Shown here: positions 1 through 7,669 of the stretch, in pieces | Numbering within the stretch: position 1 is the stretch's first letter | Layout of the letters: each line of letters opens with the position of its first letter | NCBI GenBank assembly: GCA_002362575.1 | Contig: DEUM01000039.1 | Span: 1-38,504, forward strand | Length of the DNA stretch: 38,504 nucleotides | Direction: 5' to 3' | From: Lachnoclostridium sp. UBA3262 | GTDB lineage: Bacteria > Bacillota > Clostridia > Lachnospirales > Lachnospiraceae | Translations under genes and position numbers: made by a program | The notes under the pieces: generated by a model | Told to the model about the DNA's origin: nothing | Databases searched by the model: none | The model's input: only the letters and a program-made list of their open reading frames with translations

Positions 1-2
1 TA

Positions 3-137
3 AGGACCGGCGGGCGGCAACGCTACCAAAAGGCAGGAAAACCGACAATGCAGACAACGAGTTTTGCGAAGGGCGGCGGAATGTTTTTGCAAACAAGGGA
101 AACAATTTATTTTTCGCCGGGAGTGATGTCCCAGTAA
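3..137 (+). CDS. possible 3' end of an unknown gene, entering from the left edge
   Basis: An open frame enters the window from the left and stops with TAA at 135-137. It would encode 44 residues, ending with the sequence YFSPGVMSQ, converging on hflX. I recognise no family, the stretch is short, and it may be chance; the Gly/Arg-rich beginning is weak evidence for coding. Confidence 0.2.
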   Translation, partial: RTGGRQRYQKAGKPTMQTTSFAKGGGMFLQTRETIYFSPGVMSQ

Positions 138-157
138 GAAACGGTAGGATATCCGCT

Positions 158-197
158 GCCTTATCTTCTACAATTGTAGCATCATGAAATATAAGGC
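158..197. terminator. dyad downstream of hflX
   Basis: GCCTTAT at 158-164 is the reverse complement of ATAAGGC at 191-197, and between them sits the perfect palindrome CTACAATTGTAG (168-179). It lies just past the hflX stop, so it could end the long operon, but there is no clear U-tract. Weak terminator call. Confidence 0.3.
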
Positions 198-198
198 A

Positions 199-1452
199 TT
201 ACCGGAGGCGCCCCTCGATTTCTCCCGGAACACTTGCGAGGATATAAATGCCATCCTCTCTGTACTCCTCCGTTTCAAGTTTTCCATACTGGCGTATCAG
301 CTGGAGCTTTCCCGCCTCCTCGTATGGAAATACTTTTTCTATTTTCACAAAGCCTGCTTTTAACAGCTTTTCTATTTGTTCCAGCAGAGCTTCGAGTCCA
401 ATTTTTTTCTTTGCCGAAATCTGAAGAACCACATCACTTTTTAAATCCTTCCAGTCCTCTTTCTCCTCCGGCTTTACTAAATCCATTTTATTAAAAGCAG
501 TCAGAACCGGCTTGTCGCCAACTCCCAACTCACGTAAGGTATCATAGACTACTTCCATCTGCATGTCATAATCTGGATTTGAGGCGTCCACTACATGCAG
601 AATCATATCCGCATATTTCGCTTCCTCTAAAGTAGAGCGAAATGCCTGTATCAGCGTATGGGGAAGCTTACTGATAAAGCCAACAGTATCGGTAAACAGT
701 ATTTTCTGCCCATCTGCCAGCGTAAGCCCTCTTGTCGTCGGATCCAATGTGGCAAACAGCTTATCCTCCTCTAACACATTTGACTCTGTCAAAGTATTCA
801 GAAGAGTAGACTTTCCAGCATTGGTATAGCCGACTATCGCAACGGTGGGAGCTGCGCTCCGTGTTCTCTGCCTGCGCATTGTCTCGCGGTTCTTTACCAC
901 CTCTTTTAGCTGTCGGTTAAGAATGGAAATGCGCTCTTTAATCAACCGCCTGTCCATCTCCAGCTTCTTTTCTCCCGGCCCTCTCGTTCCAATTCCTCCA
1001 CCGAGTCTCGACAGGGACTGGCGAAGTCCTACGAGCCGTGAGGCGCGGTAGCGTAACTGCGCTAGCTCCACCTGGAGCTTTCCCTCGCTCGTTCTGGCGT
1101 GCGCCGCAAAAATATCCAGAATCATTACTGTGCGGTCAATTACTTTGACTTGCAGTTCCTCCTGCAGATTTCCGATCTGTGCCGGCGACAATTCATCATC
1201 ACACACGATGACATCTGCCCGGAGCCGATAAATCAACTCCTGAAGTTCTTCGATTTTTCCTTTTCCGATGTAGGTACCGGGATGCACCGCTTCCCGTTTC
1301 TGAATCAGCCTTCCGACGGTGTCTGCACCTGCTGTTTCCGCCAGCTCCTCAAGCTCATTTAACGAACATTCTACATCTGTCTCATCATTAAATTCTACCG
1401 CTACCAGTATCGCCCGTTCTCTTTTCTCCAACGTCTCAAATGTTTCTGCCAT
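199..1452 (-). CDS. hflX: ribosome-associated GTPase HflX
   Basis: 417 aa, the usual HflX length. HflX binds the 50S subunit and splits stalled or heat-damaged ribosomes. Visible parts: N-terminal HflX domain (about 20-130), a Gly-rich GGGIGTRGPGE linker motif (about 151-161), a basic coiled segment, then the G domain with P-loop GYTNAGKST (208-216), switch motif DTVGF, and NKMD. The ATG follows an AGGAGG site (taggaggcag then ATG). It is the last gene of the minus-strand operon, 52 nt after birA, with a 9-bp hairpin in that gap. Identification is firm. Confidence 0.96.
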   Translation of the reverse strand: MAETFETLEKRERAILVAVEFNDETDVECSLNELEELAETAGADTVGRLIQKREAVHPGTYIGKGKIEELQELIYRLRADVIVCDDELSPAQIGNLQEELQVKVIDRTVMILDIFAAHARTSEGKLQVELAQLRYRASRLVGLRQSLSRLGGGIGTRGPGEKKLEMDRRLIKERISILNRQLKEVVKNRETMRRQRTRSAAPTVAIVGYTNAGKSTLLNTLTESNVLEEDKLFATLDPTTRGLTLADGQKILFTDTVGFISKLPHTLIQAFRSTLEEAKYADMILHVVDASNPDYDMQMEVVYDTLRELGVGDKPVLTAFNKMDLVKPEEKEDWKDLKSDVVLQISAKKKIGLEALLEQIEKLLKAGFVKIEKVFPYEEAGKLQLIRQYGKLETEEYREDGIYILASVPGEIEGRLR

Positions 1453-1470
1453 CTCTGCCTCCTAATTCCC

Positions 1471-1506
1471 AGCCTGACGATATCAGGTTGTACCCGCCGT
1501 CAGGCT
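1471..1506 (-). other. intercistronic hairpin between birA and hflX
   Basis: AGCCTGACG (1471-1479) and CGTCAGGCT (1498-1506) form a perfect 9-bp stem with an 18-nt loop; the right arm includes part of the birA stop codon. There is no T-run, so it is more likely an mRNA processing or stability element than a terminator. Confidence 0.5.
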
Positions 1507-2482
1507 AAACAACACGCAGTGTAATTTCTCCTGTCCGCAGTGTCTGTTCACTGCCATCCTCTTTTCGGACAACCAGTCCGCCATCCTCATCAATATCTAC
1601 CGCGAATCCATATTCCCAGCCTTCACCTGAGGAAAACCTTACTTCTTTTCCAAGTACATTCGACCAGCGCCGGTAATCCTCCATAAATCCCTTCTCCGAC
1701 AGCCCGTCATATAAATCAAATAATTCATTTACTACTGCTGCCACAAGGGTATTTCTTGGAATGGAGCTTTCCCCGGTGCAGACGGAACCTACAATGTCTC
1801 TCAGTTCCTCCGGGACGTCTTCCTCTGCAATGTGGTAGTTGATTCCAATTCCGACCACTACCGTATCAATTCTTCCACTCTCAAAATCTGAAACTGCCTC
1901 CGTCAAAATACCGCATATCTTTTTGCCCCGCAGATACACGTCATTTACCCACTTGATTTCCGGCTCCTCTCCCAGAACGTTCCGTATCGCACGGCACACT
2001 GCTACTGACGCTGCCGTTGTGATTAGAACAACATCCTTCGCACGCTCTGTCGTCGGCCGAAACAGTGCGCTCATATAAATGCCTGCTCCCGGAGGCGAAT
2101 AAAAGCTCCTTCCCCGCCTGCCCTTCCCGGCAGTCTGCTCCTCCGCCAGCACGACAAGTCCCTGCCCTGCTCCATCCAGAGCACGGCGCTTTACCTCCTG
2201 ATTCGTCGAATCGACACATTTACATACAAGAATTTCGTTGTTTTTGTATGCCTCGTTCAGATTCAGCCGAATCCCCTCCGCGGATAACACATCATTATCC
2301 TCTGTCAGACAATATCCCCGGTTATTGACGGCCTGAATATGGTAGCCTTCTTTTTTCAAAACATTTACTGCTTTCCATACGGCAGCTCTGGTCACGCCGA
2401 GACGCTCTGCCAGCTCCTGCCCAGACAGGCTCTTATCGCGGTTTGCCTCTAACAGCCCAAGTACTTCACTCTTGACACTCAT
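1505..2482 (-). CDS. birA: biotin-[acetyl-CoA-carboxylase] ligase / biotin repressor BirA
   Basis: 325 aa, a full-length class II BirA. It activates biotin to biotinyl-AMP, transfers it to carboxylase carrier lysines, and in this class represses biotin genes. An N-terminal winged helix (residues 1-60, QELAERLGVTRAAVWKAV) precedes the ligase domain with the adenylate loop AGKGRRGR (about 118-125), KWVNDVY, and a C-terminal SH3-like tail. The start at 2482 is chosen because GGAGGG lies 4 nt upstream; a longer frame to 2515 begins inside trhP without a better site. It overlaps the end of trhP by 17 nt, implying translational coupling. Confidence 0.95.
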   Translation of the reverse strand: MSVKSEVLGLLEANRDKSLSGQELAERLGVTRAAVWKAVNVLKKEGYHIQAVNNRGYCLTEDNDVLSAEGIRLNLNEAYKNNEILVCKCVDSTNQEVKRRALDGAGQGLVVLAEEQTAGKGRRGRSFYSPPGAGIYMSALFRPTTERAKDVVLITTAASVAVCRAIRNVLGEEPEIKWVNDVYLRGKKICGILTEAVSDFESGRIDTVVVGIGINYHIAEEDVPEELRDIVGSVCTGESSIPRNTLVAAVVNELFDLYDGLSEKGFMEDYRRWSNVLGKEVRFSSGEGWEYGFAVDIDEDGGLVVRKEDGSEQTLRTGEITLRVV

Positions 2483-3773
2483 CGTTCCCTCCATGTGCAC
2501 ACGCTTTTTGGGCACGCGCCTTTTGTGTAGAATTTTCCTTTTTTCTTATAATATTACCAGAAGCAGCCGAATTGCCGGGCGTAATTCCCTTATCTGTCCG
2601 TATCGCTATTTTCTCCTTTGGATGCGGACAACTGTCAACCGCCTCTCCCCTGTCATTATACATTTCCTTTACAACAGCAGTCACATTCTCGCCGGACGGC
2701 TCCATGATTTCAATTTCATCGCCGACACAAAACTTATTTCTCTGTTCCAATACAGCCAGCCCATCCGGGGTGACTTTTTCTATCATACCCAAATAGGTAT
2801 ACTCCTGTACATAGGTATTATTATCATATATCTGAGTTTCATGAGTGGGCGCTCCAAAGAAAAACCCGGTTGTAAACTGACGGTAGGTGCATTTTGCAAT
2901 TTCTTCCTTGTAATAAGGTATTCTACTTTTGTAGTATTCCGGATTTTCAAAGAAATCATCCACCGCCTGACGGTAGGTTCTTGCCACAACTGCCACATAC
3001 AAGGCGGTTTTCATCCGTCCTTCTATTTTAAAGCTGTCAACTCCCGCTGCGACAAGCTCCGGAATGTGCTCTATCATGCAGAGGTCTTTGGAATTAAAAA
3101 TATAAGTCCCTCTCTCATTTTCCTCAATCGGAAGATATTCCCCCGGTCTTTTTTCCTCCACGATATGATACTTCCAACGGCATGGATGGGTACACGCACC
3201 CAGATTGGCATCCCTTCCCGTAAAATAGCTGCTCAAAAGACATCTTCCAGAGTAGGAAATACACATCGCGCCATGCACAAATGTCTCAATTTCTAAATCC
3301 TCCGGAATGTGCGCATCAATATCTGCAATTTCCTCCAGTGAGAGTTCTCTTGCTGTCACAACACGGGTTGCCCCCTGTTCCTTCCAAAAATTAAAGGTCA
3401 GATAGTTTACATTATTTGCCTGTGTGCTCACATGGATATCGAGTTCCGGACAAATTTCCTTTGCCAGCGTAAAAACACCGGGATCGGAAATAATCAGCGC
3501 ATCCGGCTGAGGCTTTTTCAACTCGTGAAAATATTCCCTGACACCGGATAAATCCCTGTTATGCGCCGTAATATTTGCCGTTACATACACCTTTTTCCCC
3601 TTCGCATGAGCATACTCGATTCCTTCTCTCATGTCCTCCGGTGAAAAATTCTTAGCTTTTGCCCGGAGTCCATACATCTCTCCTCCGATATAGACGGCGT
3701 CTGCTCCGTAATGAATCGCTGTTTTCAACACTTCAAGGCTGCTCGCCGGAGCTAAAATCTCAGGTTTTTTCAT
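2466..3773 (-). CDS. trhP: U32-family peptidase-like tRNA hydroxylation protein (TrhP/YegQ type)
   Basis: 435 aa. Starts MKKPEILAPA, typical of U32 proteins, with the cysteine-rich core SGRCLLSSYFTGRD followed by GACTHPCRW. U32 family members near trmR (B. subtilis YrrN/YrrO, E. coli YegQ) make 5-hydroxyuridine at tRNA wobble position 34. The gene overlaps trmR by ATGA, and TrmR methylates that same 5-hydroxyuridine, so context supports a tRNA role rather than collagen degradation. The start at 3773 has GGGAGG upstream. B. subtilis has two U32 paralogues here; only one is seen. The C-terminus is basic and rich in Lys/Ala/Cys. RlhA-type rRNA hydroxylation is a less likely alternative. Confidence 0.85.
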   Translation of the reverse strand: MKKPEILAPASSLEVLKTAIHYGADAVYIGGEMYGLRAKAKNFSPEDMREGIEYAHAKGKKVYVTANITAHNRDLSGVREYFHELKKPQPDALIISDPGVFTLAKEICPELDIHVSTQANNVNYLTFNFWKEQGATRVVTARELSLEEIADIDAHIPEDLEIETFVHGAMCISYSGRCLLSSYFTGRDANLGACTHPCRWKYHIVEEKRPGEYLPIEENERGTYIFNSKDLCMIEHIPELVAAGVDSFKIEGRMKTALYVAVVARTYRQAVDDFFENPEYYKSRIPYYKEEIAKCTYRQFTTGFFFGAPTHETQIYDNNTYVQEYTYLGMIEKVTPDGLAVLEQRNKFCVGDEIEIMEPSGENVTAVVKEMYNDRGEAVDSCPHPKEKIAIRTDKGITPGNSAASGNIIRKKENSTQKARAQKACAHGGNDECQE

Positions 3774-4426
3774 TTCCCGTTTCCTCCCTTCACACTGATG
3801 GTAATCCCGTCGCCAAACGGCAGGCATATCGTTTCCAGCTCTCCGTGATGCGTCAAGACCTGTAAATACTCCCGCATCCTGCCGTGAATTGTCCGATCCC
3901 GCCTCGTTACCGCATAACGGGATTCCATGACGTCTCCTTCGTGCAGGATATTGTCCGACACAAGGATTCCTCCCGGCGTTAATATTTCTAAAACATCCGG
4001 CAGGAAATTAAGATACTGCCCCTTTGCCGCATCCATGAAAATAAATTCGTACCGTTCTCCCTTAACCGCCAGCTCCCGGAGACACTGTGCCGCCTCCCCT
4101 TCCAGCAGACGCACACGCCCCTCTGTATCATATCTTGCAAAATTCTGTCTGGCTTCCACAAGCCGCATTTCAACTTTTTCTATCGTAGTGATCCGGCTCG
4201 TCTCCGGCAGGCACTCTTTCATGAAAAGGGCAGAGTACCCAATCGCCGTCCCCACTTCCAAAACCCGTTCCGGTTTCCTCGTCCTGAGCAGAAAACGCAA
4301 AATATCACGCGTCCCCCGCCGAATCACCGGCACGCTATTTTCTCTCGCATACTTTTCCAAATTCCGGATATATTCCGGTGGTTCTTCCCGGAACATATCA
4401 AGAAATACTTCCATTCTGTCATTCAT
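3770..4426 (-). CDS. trmR: tRNA 5-hydroxyuridine methyltransferase TrmR (YrrM-type O-methyltransferase)
   Basis: 218 aa class I SAM-dependent methyltransferase of the COMT-like (methyltransf_3) group. SAM motif VLEVGTAIGYSAL is at about 55-67, and the metal/SAM acidic motif FIFMDAAKGQY and LVSDNILHEGDV follow. The B. subtilis homologue converts ho5U34 to mo5U34 in tRNA. Start at 4426 is chosen because AAGGGGAG lies 6 nt upstream; ATG codons at 4453 and 4414 have poorer sites. Its stop overlaps the trhP start (ATGA). A 109-nt gap separates it from the MltG-like gene. Confidence 0.88.
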   Translation of the reverse strand: MNDRMEVFLDMFREEPPEYIRNLEKYARENSVPVIRRGTRDILRFLLRTRKPERVLEVGTAIGYSALFMKECLPETSRITTIEKVEMRLVEARQNFARYDTEGRVRLLEGEAAQCLRELAVKGERYEFIFMDAAKGQYLNFLPDVLEILTPGGILVSDNILHEGDVMESRYAVTRRDRTIHGRMREYLQVLTHHGELETICLPFGDGITISVKGGNGK

Positions 4427-4535
4427 ACGATTCTCCCCTTGCGTATCCGTCATGATACACTCTCCGGTTTAAAATAAGACCAGCGCCAGCCAAGGCGGCG
4501 GCAATTTAACCCGCACTTTGCTAACGCTGAATTAT

Positions 4536-4892
4536 CTACCCTTTGATTACATCTAATATCTCGCCATAGGTCATGCTTGTATTCAGAGTATATGACCCCG
4601 GCTTTAAGGATGTTTTATTATCCTTCTGCAGCTTCATTCGAAGATAAAAGGAATACTTATTTTTAATCAGCTTCTGTTCCTCCAGACTTTCTGCAACCGA
4701 GTATTCGTCCTGTGATTCTCTAACGGTAAACGGCTTGTCCTGCCCTGGAGGCAGCTCCGCTGACGTGTCTCCCATTGTATCGTATGCAAAGGAATACCCC
4801 GCCTGGCAAAGTTTCACTCCTCCAAACACAACCAGACCATAAAAAATAATATTCAAAATTATAATGAGCATGGTCCGTACTGCTTTTAACAT
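4536..4892 (-). CDS. short MltG/YceG-like membrane protein lacking the catalytic domain
   Basis: 118 aa. One N-terminal membrane segment (about 7-30) is followed by an extracellular stretch with a LysM-like fold pattern (SVAESLEEQKLIKNKYSFYL, then LKPGSYTLNTSMTYGEILDVI). This matches the region just after the anchor in MltG endolytic transglycosylases, but the YceG catalytic domain with its glutamate is absent, and the 109 nt downstream encode none of it. It holds the same slot as mltG (yrrL) beside trmR in Bacillus. The ATG is 4 nt past the rnj stop, with GGAGG inside the rnj end. It is either a decayed MltG or a catalytically inactive accessory protein. Confidence 0.75.
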   Translation of the reverse strand: MLKAVRTMLIIILNIIFYGLVVFGGVKLCQAGYSFAYDTMGDTSAELPPGQDKPFTVRESQDEYSVAESLEEQKLIKNKYSFYLRMKLQKDNKTSLKPGSYTLNTSMTYGEILDVIKG

Positions 4893-4895
4893 GGA

Positions 4896-6569
4896 CTAAA
4901 CCTCCATTATTATCGGTAATATTACCGGGTTTCTCTTTGTCTTTTTCCACAGGAAATCGTTCAGCGTATCTTTGATTTCCGTCTTGATTCTTCCCCAATC
5001 CGTGACTCCCCGGTCATACAGGCGATCCAGTGCAATATTGACAACCTCCCGGCACTCGTCCATCAGATTTTCGGATTCCCTGACATACACAAAGCCTCGT
5101 GAAACAAGATCAGGCCCCGACAGAATCATATTCGAGCCCTTCTCCAGTGTAAGGACAACCACTAATAATCCATTTTCAGACAAATGCTGCCTGTCACGCA
5201 ACACAATATTTCCTACGTCCCCGATTCCAAGTCCGTCTACCATAATGCCCTGCGCCTGCGCTTCTCCAACCTTCTTTACACTGTCCTCATGCAGCTCCAT
5301 AATATCCCCAGAGCTCATAATAACAACATTTTCTTTCGGAACGCCCATCTCCTGTGCCAGCTCACCCTGTCCAAGCAGATGACGGTATTCACCGTGAACC
5401 GGGAGGGCAAACCGAGGTTTTACAAGAGAATAAATCAGCTTAATTTCCTCCTGACAGGCGTGTCCCGACACATGGGTATCCTGAATAATTACTTTCGCAC
5501 CCTTCTGGGACAGCTCATTGATTACCTTCGATACAGATTTTTCATTGCCCGGTATCGGACGGGAGCTAAAGATAACAACATCTCCCGGCTTAATTGTAAT
5601 CTTTCTATGAATCGACGCCGCAATGCGGGATAACGCAGCCATAGCTTCCCCTTGGCTTCCGGTTGTAATCAGCACCAGCTGGTCATCTGTATAATTTTTC
5701 ATTTCCTCCAGACTGATAATCATATTGTCCGGGACCTGAATATAACCAAGCTCCACTGCTGTATTGACAATATTTACCATACTGCGTCCCTCGATAACTA
5801 CCTTCCTTTTCTGCTTCTTGGCAGAATTGATAATCTGCTGGACGCGGTCAACATTAGAAGCAAACGTAGCTACAATAATACGGCTCTTAGCATTTTCCTC
5901 AAAAATCGTGTCAAATGTTTTCCCTACCGTGCGCTCTGACATAGTAAAACCCGGTTTCAAAACATTTGTACTGTCGCACATCAACGCCAGCACTCCTTTT
6001 TTCCCCAGCTCGCCAAAACGCGTCAAATCAATCGTATCACCGAATACCGGCGTGTAATCTACCTTAAAATCACCCGTGTGTACGACAACACCCGCCGGCG
6101 TATAAATCGCCAGCGCCGCAGAATCTGCAATGCTGTGATTCGTACGGATAAATTCAATTCGGAAATCGCCAAGATTGATATACTGGCCGTATGTTACCAC
6201 TTTTCTCTTGACGCTGTTTATCAGATTGTGCTCCTTCAATTTATTCTCAATAATCGCCATCGTAAGCTTCGTCGCATAAATCGGTACGTTAATCTGCTGA
6301 AGCACATATGGCAGCGAACCAATATGGTCCTCGTGACCGTGGGTAATCACGAAACCTTTTACCTTATCTCTGTTGTCAAGCAAATATGTGATATCTGGAA
6401 TAACCAAATCCACACCCAGCATATCGTCTTCTGGAAAAGCAAGACCACAGTCAACGACAATAATACTCTGCTCTGTCTCAAAGGCTGTTATATTCATGCC
6501 AATCTGTTCCAGTCCGCCTAACGGAACTATCCTTACAAATTCATTCCCCGTTTTTTCTTTTTTCTTCAA
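4896..6569 (-). CDS. rnj: ribonuclease J
   Basis: 557 aa, normal for RNase J (about 555). It is a zinc-dependent 5'-3' exo- and endoribonuclease for mRNA decay and rRNA maturation. Metallo-beta-lactamase motif THGHEDHIGS (His77, His79, Asp81, His82), a GDFKVD segment, beta-CASP region with STNVLKPG and GSQGE, RPIPGNE, and HVSGHACQEE then PVHGEYRH are all present, followed by the C-terminal domain. The start is a TTG at 6569 with GAGGTG about 9 nt upstream; no ATG is available before the active-site domain. It lies 15 nt after the DUF1292 gene and 3 nt before the MltG-like gene. Confidence 0.95.
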   Translation of the reverse strand: MKKKEKTGNEFVRIVPLGGLEQIGMNITAFETEQSIIVVDCGLAFPEDDMLGVDLVIPDITYLLDNRDKVKGFVITHGHEDHIGSLPYVLQQINVPIYATKLTMAIIENKLKEHNLINSVKRKVVTYGQYINLGDFRIEFIRTNHSIADSAALAIYTPAGVVVHTGDFKVDYTPVFGDTIDLTRFGELGKKGVLALMCDSTNVLKPGFTMSERTVGKTFDTIFEENAKSRIIVATFASNVDRVQQIINSAKKQKRKVVIEGRSMVNIVNTAVELGYIQVPDNMIISLEEMKNYTDDQLVLITTGSQGEAMAALSRIAASIHRKITIKPGDVVIFSSRPIPGNEKSVSKVINELSQKGAKVIIQDTHVSGHACQEEIKLIYSLVKPRFALPVHGEYRHLLGQGELAQEMGVPKENVVIMSSGDIMELHEDSVKKVGEAQAQGIMVDGLGIGDVGNIVLRDRQHLSENGLLVVVLTLEKGSNMILSGPDLVSRGFVYVRESENLMDECREVVNIALDRLYDRGVTDWGRIKTEIKDTLNDFLWKKTKRNPVILPIIMEV

Positions 6570-6584
6570 AAATTTTACACCTCT

Positions 6585-6848
6585 CTATTCTATTCTTATA
6601 TCAATGTCCTCTACCAGTTCTTCAAAATACTTTGCTATAATTTTTAACTCTTTCTCATCTTCTACTGCGTTGTATATTATCATATCATCTTCCGCTTCTT
6701 TTTTCAGAATCATAACCTCTGCCGCCTCCTCCTCCGAATCGGCTACAAGAAGATACTCTGCCCCGGCGATGTCTGCTTTTTCCAACACAAAAAAAACCTC
6801 CTCGCTGCCATCCTCAGCAGTGAGCATGATTTTACCGTTACTTGACAT
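6585..6848 (-). CDS. DUF1292 family small acidic protein
   Basis: 87 aa, strongly acidic, with the DUF1292 pattern IMLTAEDGSEEVFFVLEKADIAG and YLLVADSEEE. Members (B. subtilis YrzB) have unknown function but sit beside ruvX and the ireB/yrzL gene across Firmicutes, as here. Its ATG lies within the last codons of ruvX (11-nt overlap), with AAGGAGG about 5 nt upstream, so translation is probably coupled. Confidence 0.88.
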   Translation of the reverse strand: MSSNGKIMLTAEDGSEEVFFVLEKADIAGAEYLLVADSEEEAAEVMILKKEAEDDMIIYNAVEDEKELKIIAKYFEELVEDIDIRIE

Positions 6849-7284
6849 TTATGTCCTCCTTATGTTCACGAATGGAATCCAGATAACCCTGCAAAATAAG
6901 GGAGGCTGCAATCTTGTCTACATACGATTTACGATTCTCACGACGCACGCCGCCCTCTTTTAACACGTCCATTGCGGAAACAGTACTGAGCCGCTCGTCC
7001 CACAGCACGACCTCCAGTCCCGTTCTGGCTATCAGTTTTTCCATAAATTCTTCCGTACAATGAACCCGCTCACCCTCAGAATTATTCATATTCTTAGGAT
7101 AACCGAGTACAATACGTCCTACCTCATTCTCTGCCACAAGTTCCTCAATACGTGCCAGCGTCTGACGCAGTTTATTTTCACTTTTCCTTTTTATTACTTC
7201 AACGGGCTGTGCTGTCAATAGCATAGAATCGCTGATTGCCACACCAACAGTCACAGAACCGTAGTCAAGTCCCATTATTTTCAA
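6838..7284 (-). CDS. ruvX: Holliday junction resolvase-like RuvX/YqgF
   Basis: 148 aa, usual length. RNase H-like fold with KIMGLDYGSVTVGVAISD at the N-terminus (catalytic Asp7), VGRIVLGYPKNMNNSEG, VVLWDERLSTVSA and SYVDKIAASLILQGYLD. YqgF proteins are essential in many bacteria and act in 16S rRNA 5'-end maturation and/or as putative Holliday junction resolvases. It lies 19 nt downstream of the ireB-like gene and overlaps the DUF1292 gene by 11 nt. The ATG-MKIMG start fits the family. Confidence 0.95.
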   Translation of the reverse strand: MKIMGLDYGSVTVGVAISDSMLLTAQPVEVIKRKSENKLRQTLARIEELVAENEVGRIVLGYPKNMNNSEGERVHCTEEFMEKLIARTGLEVVLWDERLSTVSAMDVLKEGGVRRENRKSYVDKIAASLILQGYLDSIREHKEDINVK

Positions 7285-7303
7285 AATTTCCTCAATCTTT
7301 CAC

Positions 7304-7567
7304 TCAATCTTTTAAATTATTCTCAATATAATCTTCCAAAAATACTTCTATGATTTCATCACGCTCTGCTCTCATAATCAGACTCCGCGCCCCCTTATGG
7401 CTCGTAATATAGGTAGGATCACCAGACATCAGATATCCGACAATCTGATTGACCGGATTATACCCCTTCTCCGTTAACGCTTCATAAACAGACGCAATAA
7501 CATCACGCACATCATAGTCTTTATCCACATCCACTTTAAAATACTGTGTATTATTAATCTCCTGCAT
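7304..7567 (-). CDS. IreB-family (DUF965/YrzL) regulatory protein
   Basis: 87 aa with the conserved core DVRDVIASVYEALTEKGYNP, QIVGYLMSGDPTYITSH and RDEIIEVFLEDYI. In Enterococcus faecalis IreB is the substrate of the Ser/Thr kinase IreK and negatively controls cephalosporin resistance. A threonine near the N-terminus (NNTQYF) sits where the phosphorylated threonines lie in IreB, though alignment is needed. First gene of the long operon, directly behind the promoter at 7614-7642. Confidence 0.88.
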   Translation of the reverse strand: MQEINNTQYFKVDVDKDYDVRDVIASVYEALTEKGYNPVNQIVGYLMSGDPTYITSHKGARSLIMRAERDEIIEVFLEDYIENNLKD

Positions 7568-7613
7568 TTTGTCACGCCCTTTTTACCCTTTTTATTGAAT
7601 CACTATTAATTGT

Positions 7614-7642
7614 ATTTTAATATATCCGCAACAAATTGGCAA
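7614..7642 (-). promoter_or_regulatory. sigma-A-type promoter of the ireB-ruvX-rnj-trmR-trhP-birA-hflX operon
   Basis: On the minus strand TTGCCA (7642-7637), a 17-nt spacer and TAAAAT (7619-7614) precede the ireB-like ATG at 7567. Spacing is ideal, and it lies in the only sizeable gap upstream of the nine-gene run. Confidence 0.6.
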
Positions 7643-7669
7643 CTATTTTTTCTGCCAGTGTAGCGCAAA

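Noticed and set aside
2472..3296. 274-codon open frame on the plus strand
   Set aside because: Antisense to trhP, no ribosome site, low-complexity hydrophobic composition; a shadow frame.
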